From Vicingus serpentipes (lineage in GTDB: Bacteria; Bacteroidota; Bacteroidia; Flavobacteriales_E; Vicingaceae), in NCBI GenBank assembly GCA_024103385.1, contig JAGFIT010000072.1:1-64000 (forward strand): a DNA stretch of 64,000 nt, given 5' to 3'. The notes under the pieces were generated by a model. That model was not told the origin of the DNA. It searched no databases and saw only the letters and a program-made list of their open reading frames with translations. Numbering within the stretch: the first letter of the stretch is position 1; every line of letters starts with the position of its first letter. Shown in pieces: positions 17,797 to 27,999 of the stretch. Made by a program: the position numbers and the translations under genes.

Positions 17797-17875
17797 CATT
17801 ATTTTTGTTAATTTCTATGTTAATAAATAGGTGCTTTTACTTATTTAAAAAACCTATATAAGAAGCTCATTTCAG

Positions 17876-17883
17876 TATATTTG
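17876..17883 (+). promoter_or_regulatory. -7 box TATATTTG of gyrB
   Basis: Exact TAnnTTTG match 36 bp before the gyrB ATG, in a 123-bp gap. No convincing -33 element was seen. Confidence 0.5.
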
Positions 17884-17910
17884 TTTTGCTGTAAAAAAGG
17901 CACAAATTAA

Positions 17911-19869
<1,959 letters not shown>

Positions 19870-19890
19870 TTAAAAATCCTAATTTCTAAA

Positions 19891-19926
19891 AACAGCTCTA
19901 TAAATAATTATAGGGCTGTTTTTTTA
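19891..19926 (+). terminator. Intrinsic terminator after gyrB
   Basis: The arms AACAGC and GCTGTT, with an inner CTATAA/TTATAG pairing, are followed by a T-run. It lies 22 bp after the stop codon. Confidence 0.8.
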
Positions 19927-19975
19927 TGTTTGTACTCTAGATTAATTACTTTTACTCCTCTCAAAATAAAAAGAA

Positions 19976-21133
19976 ATGCAAAACGAAAAAGAAATGAAAT
20001 TTGCCACCAAAGCAATTCATGCAGGATTAGAGCCTGACCCAGCCACAGGAGCTATTATGACTCCCATTTACCAAACTTCCACTTATGTTCAAGAAGAAGT
20101 TGGAGTTCATAAAGGATACGAATATTCAAGAACTTTAAACCCAACAAGACATGCTTTAGAAAAAAATTTAGCAGCAATTGAAAATGGAAAGTTTGGGGCT
20201 TGTTTTGGCTCTGGTTTAGCAGCCATGGATTGTATTCTGAAAATGTTTAACCCTGGCGATGAAATCATATCTACTAATGATTTGTATGGAGGATCATATC
20301 GAATTTTTACCACTATATTTCAAAAATATGGCATAAAATTTCATTTTGTTTCGATGCATGATACGCATGAAATAAAAGAAAAAATAAATGCGAATACCAA
20401 AATGATTTGGGTAGAAACCCCTACTAACCCAATGATGAATATTATTGACATAGAAGCTGTCAGTAAAGTTGCAAAAACGAGTAATTGCTTATTAGCTGTT
20501 GATAATACATTTGCTACTCCTTACTTACAAACACCCCTAGATTTAGGTGCTGATATTGTAATGCATTCTGCTACGAAATATTTAGGAGGACACTCAGATG
20601 TAGTGATGGGAGCTTTAATTGTGAAGGATGAAAAATTGGCAAAAGAAATTTATCGAATTCAAAACAGTAGTGGTGCTGTTTGTGGTCCGCAAGATTCTTT
20701 TTTGGTTTTACGAGGGATTAAAACTTTACACTTAAGGGTACAACGTCACTGTGAAAATGGAAAAACTATTGCCAATTTCTTAAAAAATCACCCAAAAGTA
20801 GATAATGTATATTGGCCAGGGTTGGAATCTCACCCAAACCATGAAGTAGCTAAAAAGCAAATGCGCGATTTTGGAGGAATGGTTTCTTTTACCCTAAAAG
20901 GAAATAAATTGGCTGATGCCTTAAACGTAGTAAAAAAAGTAGAAATATTTGCTTTAGCAGAATCCTTAGGTGGAGTAGAATCATTAATTGGACACCCCGC
21001 AACTATGACACATGCAGCCATTCCAAAAGAGAAACGAGAAAAAACAGGGGTTGTTGACTCTCTAATTCGATTGAGTGTTGGTGTAGAAGACGCTGAAGAT
21101 CTTATTGAAGACTTAAAAAATGCATTGAACTAA
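19976..21133 (+). CDS. PLP-dependent Cys/Met metabolism enzyme (cystathionine gamma-synthase or lyase)
   Basis: A 385-residue type I PLP enzyme. Family features are the N-terminal TKAIHAGLEPDP, the phosphate- and substrate-binding YEYSRTLNPTR, GSGLAAM, ETPTNPMMNI, DNTFATPYLQTPLDLGAD, and the Schiff-base lysine at about 201 in HSATKYLGGHSD. The C-terminal SLGGVESLIGHPATMTHA is also typical. It makes or splits cystathionine in cytoplasmic methionine/cysteine metabolism. Synthase (metB) and lyase cannot be separated safely by eye; the lack of a nearby beta-lyase gene does not help. The SDR gene follows 11 bp after it. Confidence 0.88.
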   Translation: MQNEKEMKFATKAIHAGLEPDPATGAIMTPIYQTSTYVQEEVGVHKGYEYSRTLNPTRHALEKNLAAIENGKFGACFGSGLAAMDCILKMFNPGDEIISTNDLYGGSYRIFTTIFQKYGIKFHFVSMHDTHEIKEKINANTKMIWVETPTNPMMNIIDIEAVSKVAKTSNCLLAVDNTFATPYLQTPLDLGADIVMHSATKYLGGHSDVVMGALIVKDEKLAKEIYRIQNSSGAVCGPQDSFLVLRGIKTLHLRVQRHCENGKTIANFLKNHPKVDNVYWPGLESHPNHEVAKKQMRDFGGMVSFTLKGNKLADALNVVKKVEIFALAESLGGVESLIGHPATMTHAAIPKEKREKTGVVDSLIRLSVGVEDAEDLIEDLKNALN

Positions 21134-21144
21134 ATTATTGTAAT

Positions 21145-21867
21145 ATGAATTACTTTTTTATAACAGGATCAAGTAAAGGGCTAGGAAAAGCCTTAAGTGA
21201 ATTGCTTTTAAAAGATAATTCAAATTATGTGTATGGCTTTGCTAGAAACTGTTCTATAGAACACGTTAACTACCATCATACCACCATTGATTTTAACAAT
21301 TTAGATGCCGTACAAAACTATAGTTTCCCTGAATTAGATAATGTAGAAAAACTAGTTTTAGTTAATAATGCTGGTTTAGTTGGAGACGTAAAACATGTAG
21401 GAAAAATCGATCCTAAACAAATTATACTATGTTACAATGTTAACTTAGTAGCTCCTGCAATTATTACCAATAACTTTATTTCTACTTATGGCGACAATAC
21501 CCTTGAAAAGTTAATTATCAACATTAGTTCAGGTGCTGGAAGATCTGCTATTGATGGATGGAATGTTTATTGTTCTGCAAAATCGGGAATCGACATGTTT
21601 AGCCAAGTGCTCAATGAAGAAATAAAAATTGATAACAGCAACATTAAAGTATTGAGTCTAGCCCCTGGAATCATTGATACTGATATGCAAGTGCAAATTA
21701 GAGCTGCCGACCAAACTAACTTCTCTAATATTGCAAAATTCATTGAATACAAAAAAGGAGGAGACCTTTCCAGTCCAGAAGCTACTGCTAGTTTAGTACA
21801 TCAAATTATTGAAACCCCTACCTTATTAACCAACGTACTTTGCTCAGTTAGGGATATTTCATCCTAA
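21145..21867 (+). CDS. Short-chain dehydrogenase/reductase
   Basis: A 240-residue Rossmann-fold oxidoreductase. The NAD(P) motif TGSSKGLGKA is at residues 7-16, the NNAG motif near 73, and the catalytic YxxxK in YCSAKSG near 146-150, with the usual upstream serine in NISSGAGR. The R in FARN after strand 2 suggests NADPH preference. It resembles the benzil reductase/sepiapterin reductase-like branch, but the substrate cannot be assigned. It is probably co-transcribed with the preceding PLP enzyme. Confidence 0.82.
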   Translation: MNYFFITGSSKGLGKALSELLLKDNSNYVYGFARNCSIEHVNYHHTTIDFNNLDAVQNYSFPELDNVEKLVLVNNAGLVGDVKHVGKIDPKQIILCYNVNLVAPAIITNNFISTYGDNTLEKLIINISSGAGRSAIDGWNVYCSAKSGIDMFSQVLNEEIKIDNSNIKVLSLAPGIIDTDMQVQIRAADQTNFSNIAKFIEYKKGGDLSSPEATASLVHQIIETPTLLTNVLCSVRDISS

Positions 21868-22099
21868 AGCAGAAAGCATTTATTTACAACAAATTGGAAT
21901 TCTATAATCTATTGAAAAACTGATTGTTACTAATATTTTTCTGTCTTATTTTAACAACAAACACAACCGTTAATCGAAACATCAACAAATACTTTGTTTT
22001 CTTTTCATTAAATTTGATTGTATTTGTCTTGTAATGTTATCTAATTGTGACATTAGTTTTATATCTATACTAAACTACTAACTAAACTTACTATATAGC

Positions 22100-24241
22100 A
22101 TGAAATCTATTCTATTATCTCTATCGGTAGCGATATCCGTGTTGATTTTTATATCAACTACAAACGCTCAAAATCCTGAACAAGGTAATTGGTGTTATAC
22201 CGATGAACACCAAAAACACTTAATAGAACAGGATCCTTCATTAATTCAACAGCATCAAGAATTAGAAGACTATATCTTAAATTTTAAAAAAAACTATAAC
22301 GCTTCTGATAAAAAAGCTGCAACAATCATTATACCTGTAGTTATACACAACATTACTCATGATGGTGGTATTGCGTATGTTTCAAAAGCTACTATTGATG
22401 CTCAAATACAAGCCATGAACGATGATTTTCAACGCTTAAATGCGGATGCGATAAACACTCGATCACTTTTTCTTCCTTACGTAGCTGATTTAGATATTGA
22501 ATTCAGATTAGCTCATCTTGATCCTAATGGAGAATGTACGGAAGGTATCGTAAGAAAAGAATCTCCGTACAGCTATAATACCTCTAAAAGTGCTGCAGAA
22601 AATGTTAAAGGCGTGAGTTATTGGGACAGTAAAAAATACTTAAATATATGGGTGATTGATGAAATTGAAGATAACGGTGATGGGACTTATATTGCTGGAT
22701 ATGCTCAATTCCCTGGGAATGGAATTAATAGCACATATGGGATAGTAATCGTAGATCAAAATTTCGGTGGAGGAAGTCGTACATTAACCCATGAGGTAGG
22801 TCATTGCTTTAACTTATACCACACTTTTCAAAGTGGCTGTAGTTCAAATTGTGATGGAGGTGGAGATCGTTGTTGTGACACCCCGCCCGTATTCGAATCT
22901 TCTTTTAATTGTGACAATAACAGAAACACTTGTTCGACCGATGCTGTAGATGTTTTAAGTCCATATAGTAGCGATGTAGTAGATCAATATGAAAACTACA
23001 TGAGTTATTCCAATTGCCAGAACATGTTTAGCCTCGATCAAAAAACAAGAATGTTGGCTACTTTAAATAATACAAGTACTAGTACTGGATTAGCTCAACT
23101 ATCTACTTCAGGAAATTTAGCTTTTACAGGAACAGCGGATCCATACACCACTCCTATTTGTAAACCTATTGCAGATTTCTCTTACAATAAAGAATACATC
23201 TGTGAAGGAGGTAACGTAACTTTTACAGATGAATCATACAACGCTACTCCTACGGGTTGGGCTTGGACATTTACAGGTGGTTCTCCTGGAGCTTCTGGAG
23301 CTTCCTCTCCAACAATTACTTACAACAATGCCGGAACGTACGGAGTAACTTACTCCTCTTCAACGAGTGCTGGTAGCTCTGCTCCTATTACTAAAAATAA
23401 CATTATTACAGTAAGTTCGTTAACTGCGGATTACCCTGGACCTATCACCTATGAAAGTTTTGAAAATACTACCACTTTTAATAATGAATGGATCATTGAA
23501 AACCCTGAGGGGCTAGCTTGGGAATCAACTACTGCAGCAGCCACTACTGGAAGCAGATCTGTAAGAATCAGAAATTATTTTACTTCTGAAGTGGGAGAAG
23601 AAGATGCTCTAATTAGTCCTTCTTATGATTTATCTACTGCTGTTTCAAAAACCATGCGTTTTAAAGTGGCTTTTGCTAAAAAAGTTTCTACTGATACTGA
23701 CAGGATGATTGTCTATTATTCTACCAATTGTGGAGAATCTTGGTCTCTTAAATCTGTATTGTCTAATGCAAATTTAACAACAGTCGCCAACCAGACTAGT
23801 AACTTTACCCCTACATTATCTTCGCATTGGGATGAAAAAGTAGTTGATTTATCTTCTATCGGAACTGCTACCAATGTTCGTTTTAAATTCTTATTTAAGT
23901 CTGGCGGAGGAAATAACATCTATCTTGATGACATTAACGTTGGTGGCTTTAGTGTGGGGATTGATGAATTTAACAATGTTGGTGCATTTAACATCTACCC
24001 TAATCCAGCCCACTCTAATGCAAAAATTTCATTTAGCTTATTTAAAAATGTAGAAAATTTAAGCGTGAATGTGAAAAATGCACTAGGACAAAACGTAACA
24101 AGTATCATTAATGGGCAAGCTTTTACTTCAGGACAATATACATTGAGTATTGACGAGCAAAGAAAATTACCTGCTGGTATCTACTTTATCGAATTTAATG
24201 CTGATGAAGTAAGTAGAGTTCAAAAATTGATTATTCAATAA
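22100..24241 (+). CDS. Secreted M43 (pappalysin-like) zinc metalloprotease with PKD and T9SS sorting domains
   Basis: A 713-residue exoprotease. Order: signal peptide (ends STTNAQ); propeptide-like region; M43 catalytic domain to about 350 with the zinc motif HEVGHCFNLYH (His231, Glu232, His235, His241) and a Met-turn in YENYMSYSNCQNMFS; a PKD domain about 360-440 (ADFSYNKEYICEGG); a jelly-roll-like domain about 450-620 (ITYESFENTTTFNNEW to GGGNNIYLDDINVGG); and a T9SS type A sorting domain (IYPNPAHSNAK to VQKLIIQ). Paired cysteines in CSSNCDGGGDRCCDTPP and nearby are typical of the family. It is monocistronic and ends in a strong terminator. Flavobacterial members degrade extracellular protein; the actual substrate is unknown. 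Confidence 0.9.
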   Translation: MKSILLSLSVAISVLIFISTTNAQNPEQGNWCYTDEHQKHLIEQDPSLIQQHQELEDYILNFKKNYNASDKKAATIIIPVVIHNITHDGGIAYVSKATIDAQIQAMNDDFQRLNADAINTRSLFLPYVADLDIEFRLAHLDPNGECTEGIVRKESPYSYNTSKSAAENVKGVSYWDSKKYLNIWVIDEIEDNGDGTYIAGYAQFPGNGINSTYGIVIVDQNFGGGSRTLTHEVGHCFNLYHTFQSGCSSNCDGGGDRCCDTPPVFESSFNCDNNRNTCSTDAVDVLSPYSSDVVDQYENYMSYSNCQNMFSLDQKTRMLATLNNTSTSTGLAQLSTSGNLAFTGTADPYTTPICKPIADFSYNKEYICEGGNVTFTDESYNATPTGWAWTFTGGSPGASGASSPTITYNNAGTYGVTYSSSTSAGSSAPITKNNIITVSSLTADYPGPITYESFENTTTFNNEWIIENPEGLAWESTTAAATTGSRSVRIRNYFTSEVGEEDALISPSYDLSTAVSKTMRFKVAFAKKVSTDTDRMIVYYSTNCGESWSLKSVLSNANLTTVANQTSNFTPTLSSHWDEKVVDLSSIGTATNVRFKFLFKSGGGNNIYLDDINVGGFSVGIDEFNNVGAFNIYPNPAHSNAKISFSLFKNVENLSVNVKNALGQNVTSIINGQAFTSGQYTLSIDEQRKLPAGIYFIEFNADEVSRVQKLIIQ

Positions 24242-24286
24242 CTAAAAAAGAGTGCTTGACATATCTGTCAAGCACTCTTTTTTAGT
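24241..24286. terminator. Bidirectional terminator between convergent genes
   Basis: A perfect 21-bp inverted repeat (ACTAAAAAAGAGTGCTTGACA and its complement) around a TATC loop. A-runs and T-runs on the two sides let it serve both the M43 protease gene and the gene ending at 24306. Confidence 0.9.
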
Positions 24287-24305
24287 TATTTGTTGAAGAT
24301 ATTTT

Positions 24306-24908
24306 TTACCCTGAGTGATTTTTATTCAGCTCATCCTGTAATTTTCGCATCAACTCTTGCTCTTTTTTAAGTGCTTTCTTTTTTGTTTGATCCAACTCAT
24401 CTTCTAGTTTATTAAGCTCATCCTTAGTTTTCTTTGTAGTTGCGTAATTATTTTTAAACTGTAAAACAAAAAATATCAAAGCAATTGTCAATACCACAAT
24501 AATAGACCATACCATCGAATTATAGGTTGATTTAGTACAAGAACCTCCTAAAAAAGTGAACTCATCCTTGACCTGAACAACCCCGTCTAATTTATTTTGT
24601 AATGAAGTTACTTTGTTTTTTAAATCTTCTACCGTTGCTTCTTGGTTACTCTTATAAGAATTAGAAGCATTCAACTCTTTTCGAACTATTTTTAAAGAAT
24701 CCAACGCATGTTTTTTTACTTTTAAAATAGATTCCCGCCTAATTAATTGGAATTCTTTGAAAGAGGAAGACTTAGTAATGATATAATCAAACTGATTCTC
24801 TATACTTCCAGTATCTAATTCTGGCTGAACTATACCTCCTTGATTCTCTTCTTGCGCAACAGTAAAAAAGGCAATAAATAATAATATAAGTAAAGTAGGA
24901 TATTTCAT
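24306..24908 (-). CDS. Coiled-coil membrane protein of unknown function
   Basis: A 200-residue protein with a signal peptide (ends FFTVAQ), a charged periplasmic coiled coil (about 50-110: KVKKHALDSLKIVRKELN, VEDLKNKVTSLQNKLDG), one membrane span near 130-152 (MVWSIIVVLTIALIFFVLQF) and a basic cytoplasmic coiled coil to the end. I recognise no enzyme motif. It starts 5 bp after the der stop and is probably the third gene of the era-der operon. That neighbourhood gives no firm clue to function; an envelope scaffold is only a guess. Confidence 0.7.
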   Translation of the reverse strand: MKYPTLLILLFIAFFTVAQEENQGGIVQPELDTGSIENQFDYIITKSSSFKEFQLIRRESILKVKKHALDSLKIVRKELNASNSYKSNQEATVEDLKNKVTSLQNKLDGVVQVKDEFTFLGGSCTKSTYNSMVWSIIVVLTIALIFFVLQFKNNYATTKKTKDELNKLEDELDQTKKKALKKEQELMRKLQDELNKNHSG

Positions 24909-24913
24909 AATAA

Positions 24914-26221
24914 TTATTTTTTTCGCATAAATATTTGAATTGGGACACCTGTAAAATTAAAATTTTCTCGCAACTTATTTTCTAAGAAACGTTTATAGGG
25001 TTCTTTTACATACTGAGGCAAGTTACAAAAAAATGCAAATGCAGGCGCATAAGTGGGTAATTGAGTAACAAATTTGATCTTTATCCACTTTCCTTTTAGT
25101 GCCGGAGGTGGGTTTTTAGCAATCACGTCCAACATAGTTTCATTTAATTTTGATGTAGGTATTTTTCGCCTTCTATTCTCACAAACAGCTATCACTTCCT
25201 CCAATGCTTTTAAAACTCTTTGTTTATTGATAACCGATGTAAAAATGATAGGGACATCCGTAAATGGAGCAATCTTTCTACGAATAATTTCTTCATATTG
25301 CTTTGCAGTATTGGTGTCCTTTTCAACTAAGTCCCATTTATTTACCACAATAGCTATCCCCTTTTTATTTTTTATAGCTAACCCAAAAATATTCATATCC
25401 TGTGCACCCATGCCATCCTGAGCATCAATCATCAATACACAAACATCTGAATTTTCTATCGCCCGAACTGACCGCATTATCGAATAAAATTCAATATCTT
25501 CATTCACTTTTCCTTTTTTTCGAATACCAGCTGTATCAATCAATTTAAAATCGAACCCAAAAGAAGTATAGTGAGTGGTAATTGTATCTCTAGTAGTTCC
25601 TGGAATATCTGTAACGATGTTTCGCTCTTTACCAATTAATGCATTTAATAATGATGATTTTCCTACATTAGGTTTTCCTACTATCGCCAATTTTGGAATA
25701 CCATCATCTTCCTCCTCCTTCGTATCTTCTAAATGCAAAGTAACTTCATCCAATAACTCACCAGAACCACTTCCACTCACAGAAGAAACATTAAAAATTT
25801 CACCTGGCATACCCAATCCATAAAATTCTGCAGAATCTAATAGCCTGGAAGAATTATCTACTTTATTGGCTACTAATATGATTTTTTTATTGGTTCTTCT
25901 CAACAAGTTTGCAACAGCTTGATCTAAATCCGTAATTCCAACCGTTACATCCACCACAAAAATAATGATATCTGCTTCTTCTATTGCTATGATAACTTGT
26001 TTACGTATCTCCCCCTCAAAAACATCCTCCGATCCTTTTACGTATCCACCAGTATCAATTAACGTAAATTCTTTACCATTCCAATTTACTTTACCATAGT
26101 GGCGATCTCTTGTTACTCCACTAGCTTCATCAACTATTGCACTCCTGCTCTCTGTTAATCGATTAAATAATGTTGATTTTCCTACATTGGGTCTTCCTAC
26201 TATCGCTACAATATTGCTCAT
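24914..26221 (-). CDS. der: Ribosome biogenesis GTPase Der (EngA)
   Basis: A 435-residue tandem GTPase needed for 50S ribosomal subunit assembly. The first G domain begins with [14 protein letters not shown] and has [11 protein letters not shown] and NKVD. The second begins near residue 182 with [14 protein letters not shown] and has [11 protein letters not shown] and NKWDLV. A KH-like C-terminal domain ends PIQIFMRKK. The length is normal. It starts 2 bp after the era stop, so the two GTPase genes form an operon. Confidence 0.96.
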   Translation of the reverse strand: MSNIVAIVGRPNVGKSTLFNRLTESRSAIVDEASGVTRDRHYGKVNWNGKEFTLIDTGGYVKGSEDVFEGEIRKQVIIAIEEADIIIFVVDVTVGITDLDQAVANLLRRTNKKIILVANKVDNSSRLLDSAEFYGLGMPGEIFNVSSVSGSGSGELLDEVTLHLEDTKEEEDDGIPKLAIVGKPNVGKSSLLNALIGKERNIVTDIPGTTRDTITTHYTSFGFDFKLIDTAGIRKKGKVNEDIEFYSIMRSVRAIENSDVCVLMIDAQDGMGAQDMNIFGLAIKNKKGIAIVVNKWDLVEKDTNTAKQYEEIIRRKIAPFTDVPIIFTSVINKQRVLKALEEVIAVCENRRRKIPTSKLNETMLDVIAKNPPPALKGKWIKIKFVTQLPTYAPAFAFFCNLPQYVKEPYKRFLENKLRENFNFTGVPIQIFMRKK

Positions 26222-26223
26222 TT

Positions 26224-27105
26224 CTAATTATTTAAATACCCAAATCGTTTTAATTGAGCCTCATTATTTCTCCAATCTTTATTCACTTTTACATACAGCT
26301 CCAAAAATACTTTTTTATCAAAGAATTTTTCAATGTCTTTTCTTGCCATTGTTCCTACTTTCTTCAGCTCTTTTCCTTGATGCCCTATCAATATTCCTTT
26401 TTGAGAATCTCTTATAACCATTATTACAGCTCTAATTCGAATAATGGTTGGTTCTTCTTTAAACTCTTCAATTTCTACTTCACAAGAGTAAGGAATCTCT
26501 TTTTTGTAGTTCAATAATATTTTTTCTCGAATAATTTCAGACACAAAAAACTTTTCTGGCTTATCTGTCAATTGCTCTTTATCGTAAAAAGGCGGACATT
26601 CTGGGAGCAAGGCTTTAATTTCTAGCACAACCTGATCTACATTAAAATTATGCAAAGCAGAAATCGGATAAATTTTAGCTTTAGGCAATAACTCTTTCCA
26701 GTGGTTTACTTTTTCTTCTAAAAAACTTTGATCTACCTCATCAATTTTATTCAGCAATAAAATGATAGGTACTTCTGTTTTTTGTAATCTCTTTAAAATG
26801 TCTTGATTTTTAAACTGTTTTTCTCTTACCTCTACCATCAACAAAATAACATCTGCATCCGTTAATGCAGATTTCACAAAACCCATCATCCCTTCATGCA
26901 TCTTATATGCTGGATCAACAATACCCGGAGTATCAGAAAAAACAATTTGATGCTCCTCATCGTTTACTATTCCTAAAATGCGATGCCGAGTAGTTTGAGC
27001 CTTAGATGTAATAATAGATAATCGCTCTCCCACCAAAATATTCATTAATGTTGATTTTCCAACATTAGGATGACCAATAATATTGACAAAGCCCGATTTA
27101 TGCAT
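26224..27105 (-). CDS. era: GTPase Era
   Basis: A 293-residue GTPase that binds the 3' end of 16S rRNA and aids 30S maturation. It has [14 protein letters not shown] (G1), TRHRI (G2), [10 protein letters not shown] (G3) and LLNKIDEV (G4). The C-terminal KH domain has [22 protein letters not shown] followed by [12 protein letters not shown]. It is the first gene of era-der and is divergent from the tRNA at 27189. Confidence 0.96.
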   Translation of the reverse strand: MHKSGFVNIIGHPNVGKSTLMNILVGERLSIITSKAQTTRHRILGIVNDEEHQIVFSDTPGIVDPAYKMHEGMMGFVKSALTDADVILLMVEVREKQFKNQDILKRLQKTEVPIILLLNKIDEVDQSFLEEKVNHWKELLPKAKIYPISALHNFNVDQVVLEIKALLPECPPFYDKEQLTDKPEKFFVSEIIREKILLNYKKEIPYSCEVEIEEFKEEPTIIRIRAVIMVIRDSQKGILIGHQGKELKKVGTMARKDIEKFFDKKVFLELYVKVNKDWRNNEAQLKRFGYLNN

Positions 27106-27119
27106 TATTTTATGAATAA

Positions 27120-27152
27120 TTTGTGCTGCAAAGAAACAAAATATTATATTTG
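27120..27152 (+). promoter_or_regulatory. Promoter of the initiator tRNA gene
   Basis: A -33 TTTG (27120-27123), a 21-bp spacer and a -7 TATATTTG (27145-27152) give the full Bacteroidota consensus, 37 bp before the tRNA. This is the best two-box promoter I see in the window. Confidence 0.65.
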
Positions 27153-27188
27153 CATCCGCATTTAGAGAGAATAGTTACTAAAATATAT

Positions 27189-27261
27189 CGCGGGGTAGAG
27201 CAGTTGGTAGCTCATCGGGCTCATAACCCGAAGGTCGTCCGTTCGAGTCGGGCCCCCGCTA
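27189..27261 (+). tRNA. Initiator tRNA-Met (CAU)
   Basis: A complete cloverleaf. The acceptor stem is 27189-27195 with 27254-27260, the D stem GAGC/GCTC, and the anticodon stem TCGGG/CCCGA around loop CTCATAA (anticodon CAT at 27222-27224). The T arm is GTCCG-TTCGAGT-CGGGC. Initiator marks are an unpaired first position (C1 against U72), three G-C pairs at the base of the anticodon stem, and A11:U24 in the D stem. CCA is not encoded. The last 26 bases are duplicated at 27581-27606. Confidence 0.93.
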
Positions 27262-27271
27262 CTAAGAAAAA
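27236..27271 (+). repeat. Direct repeat copy A (tRNA 3' end, att-like)
   Basis: This 36-bp sequence spans the last 26 bases of the tRNA (from the variable loop through the discriminator base) and ten bases beyond. It recurs perfectly at 27581-27616, 345 bp downstream. The two copies bracket a GIY-YIG gene. Confidence 0.95.
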
Positions 27272-27298
27272 CCCACATTTAAACCTGTGGGTTTTTTT
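27269..27298 (+). terminator. Intrinsic terminator after the tRNA
   Basis: The arms AAACCCACA and TGTGGGTTT are followed by a T-run. It lies inside the segment bracketed by the direct repeats, so it probably belongs to the inserted cassette. Confidence 0.85.
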
Positions 27299-27310
27299 AT
27301 TACTAGAATA

Positions 27311-27574
27311 ATGTTCACAGTTTACGCGCTATATTCTCAGAAACACAATAAAATCTATATTGGGTATACCAGTAATATAGTACAACGCTTACTCTCCCAT
27401 AATAAATTAGGAACAAAAGGATATACAATAAAATATAGACCTTGGGAAGTCGTTTTTACCGAAGATTATAAAACTAAAGAAGAAGCTATACTCAGAGAAA
27501 AAAACTTAAAAAGTGCTATAGGAAGAGAATTTGTATGGAATAAAATTAAAAATAGAGGGCTCTTATCCGCCTAA
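27311..27574 (+). CDS. GIY-YIG family endonuclease, small stand-alone type
   Basis: An 87-residue single-domain GIY-YIG nuclease. The core is VYALYS and KIYIGYTSN (the GIY and YIG halves), followed by the catalytic-type Arg in VQRLLSHN and Glu in EEAILREKNLKSA, then FVWNKIK. I start at the ATG at 27311, since the extended frame would begin at a GTG inside the tRNA terminator. The TAA stop is the centre of a 15-bp palindrome (27566-27580) that abuts the second tRNA-end repeat. Proteins of this kind are often annotated as UPF0213. Its position between duplicated tRNA ends suggests it drives, or drove, insertion of the cassette; this is inference. Confidence 0.88.
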   Translation: MFTVYALYSQKHNKIYIGYTSNIVQRLLSHNKLGTKGYTIKYRPWEVVFTEDYKTKEEAILREKNLKSAIGREFVWNKIKNRGLLSA

Positions 27575-27580
27575 GGCGGA
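27566..27580. repeat. Palindrome TCCGCC-TAA-GGCGGA at the cassette boundary
   Basis: A 6-bp perfect inverted repeat around TAA, which is also the stop codon of the GIY-YIG gene. It directly touches direct repeat copy B. It is GC-rich against an AT-rich background and may be the nuclease recognition or folding site. Confidence 0.75.
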
Positions 27581-27616
27581 CGTCCGTTCGAGTCGGGCCC
27601 CCGCTACTAAGAAAAA
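27581..27616 (+). repeat. Direct repeat copy B (orphan tRNA 3' end)
   Basis: A perfect 36-bp copy of 27236-27271. It contains a T arm and 3' acceptor strand but no 5' half, D arm or anticodon arm, so it cannot be a tRNA. Confidence 0.95.
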
Positions 27617-27644
27617 AGCTTCAGCAAATTGCTGGAGTTTTTTT
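27613..27644 (+). terminator. Second terminator, after the orphan tRNA end
   Basis: The arms CTTCAGCA and TGCTGGAG (one wobble) are followed by seven T. It is probably the ancestral tRNA terminator, displaced by the insertion. Confidence 0.75.
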
Positions 27645-27999
27645 GTTTTATCTAAAAGGCTTTTTATGAAAAAAATAAATACTTTTCTTCCATAAGAAAC
27701 GTAACTTTTAATTCTGTTTCTTGATCATTTGAAACACAGCCAACAAACTCACTTTTAGAAATTTTAATTCTCTATAAATCAATGTAAAAGAGAGTTTATA
27801 CAGTGAATAAATAACGAAAAAACATCAAAAATAAACCTTTGTAAAGGTTAAAATAAGTAATTATAAATTATTTGGAAATGTTACTTTTCGGTATTTTTAC
27901 CTAATGATTATTTTGAATAATGAATATTATTTACATATAAAGACAACCTTTAGTGATTTTTAACGTCTATAGGGAAAGTATTATTACGTTAATACAGCT
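27617..27999. other. Intergenic region upstream of the 28000 gene, no gene seen
   Basis: After the terminator this AT-rich stretch holds no plausible coding frame. It contains an inverted repeat AACCTTT-GT-AAAGGTT at 27834-27849 and a GGTA-TTTT-TACC palindrome at 27890-27901. Both probably belong to the control region of the gene starting at 28000. I could not fix a -7 box. Confidence 0.6.
27890..27901. promoter_or_regulatory. Putative operator palindrome GGTA-TTTT-TACC
   Basis: A 4-bp inverted repeat with a T4 spacer about 99 bp upstream of the 924-residue protein. It shares the GTA-N4-TAC core with the sites at 7377-7390 and 30845-30858. Confidence 0.4.

Larger units (their letters stand above)
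27272..27616 (+). mobile_element. Minimal tRNA-targeting GIY-YIG cassette (345 bp)
   Basis: One unit holds a terminator (27269-27298), the GIY-YIG gene, a palindrome and a copy of the 36-bp tRNA 3' end. The layout is that of a site-specific insertion into a tRNA gene in which the incoming DNA restores the tRNA end. The displaced original tail (27581-27606) keeps its own terminator (27613-27644). No integrase or transposase is present. A tandem-duplication origin is the alternative. Confidence 0.6.

Noticed and set aside
19927-19975. SAM-type riboswitch before the Cys/Met PLP enzyme
   Set aside because: The gap after the gyrB terminator is about 50 bp, too short for a known SAM riboswitch.
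27123-27311. An open frame running through the tRNA gene
   Set aside because: It is translated tRNA sequence with no protein features; the tRNA is complete and explains the region.
27581-27606. A second tRNA gene
   Set aside because: Only the T arm and 3' acceptor strand are present; there is no 5' half or anticodon.
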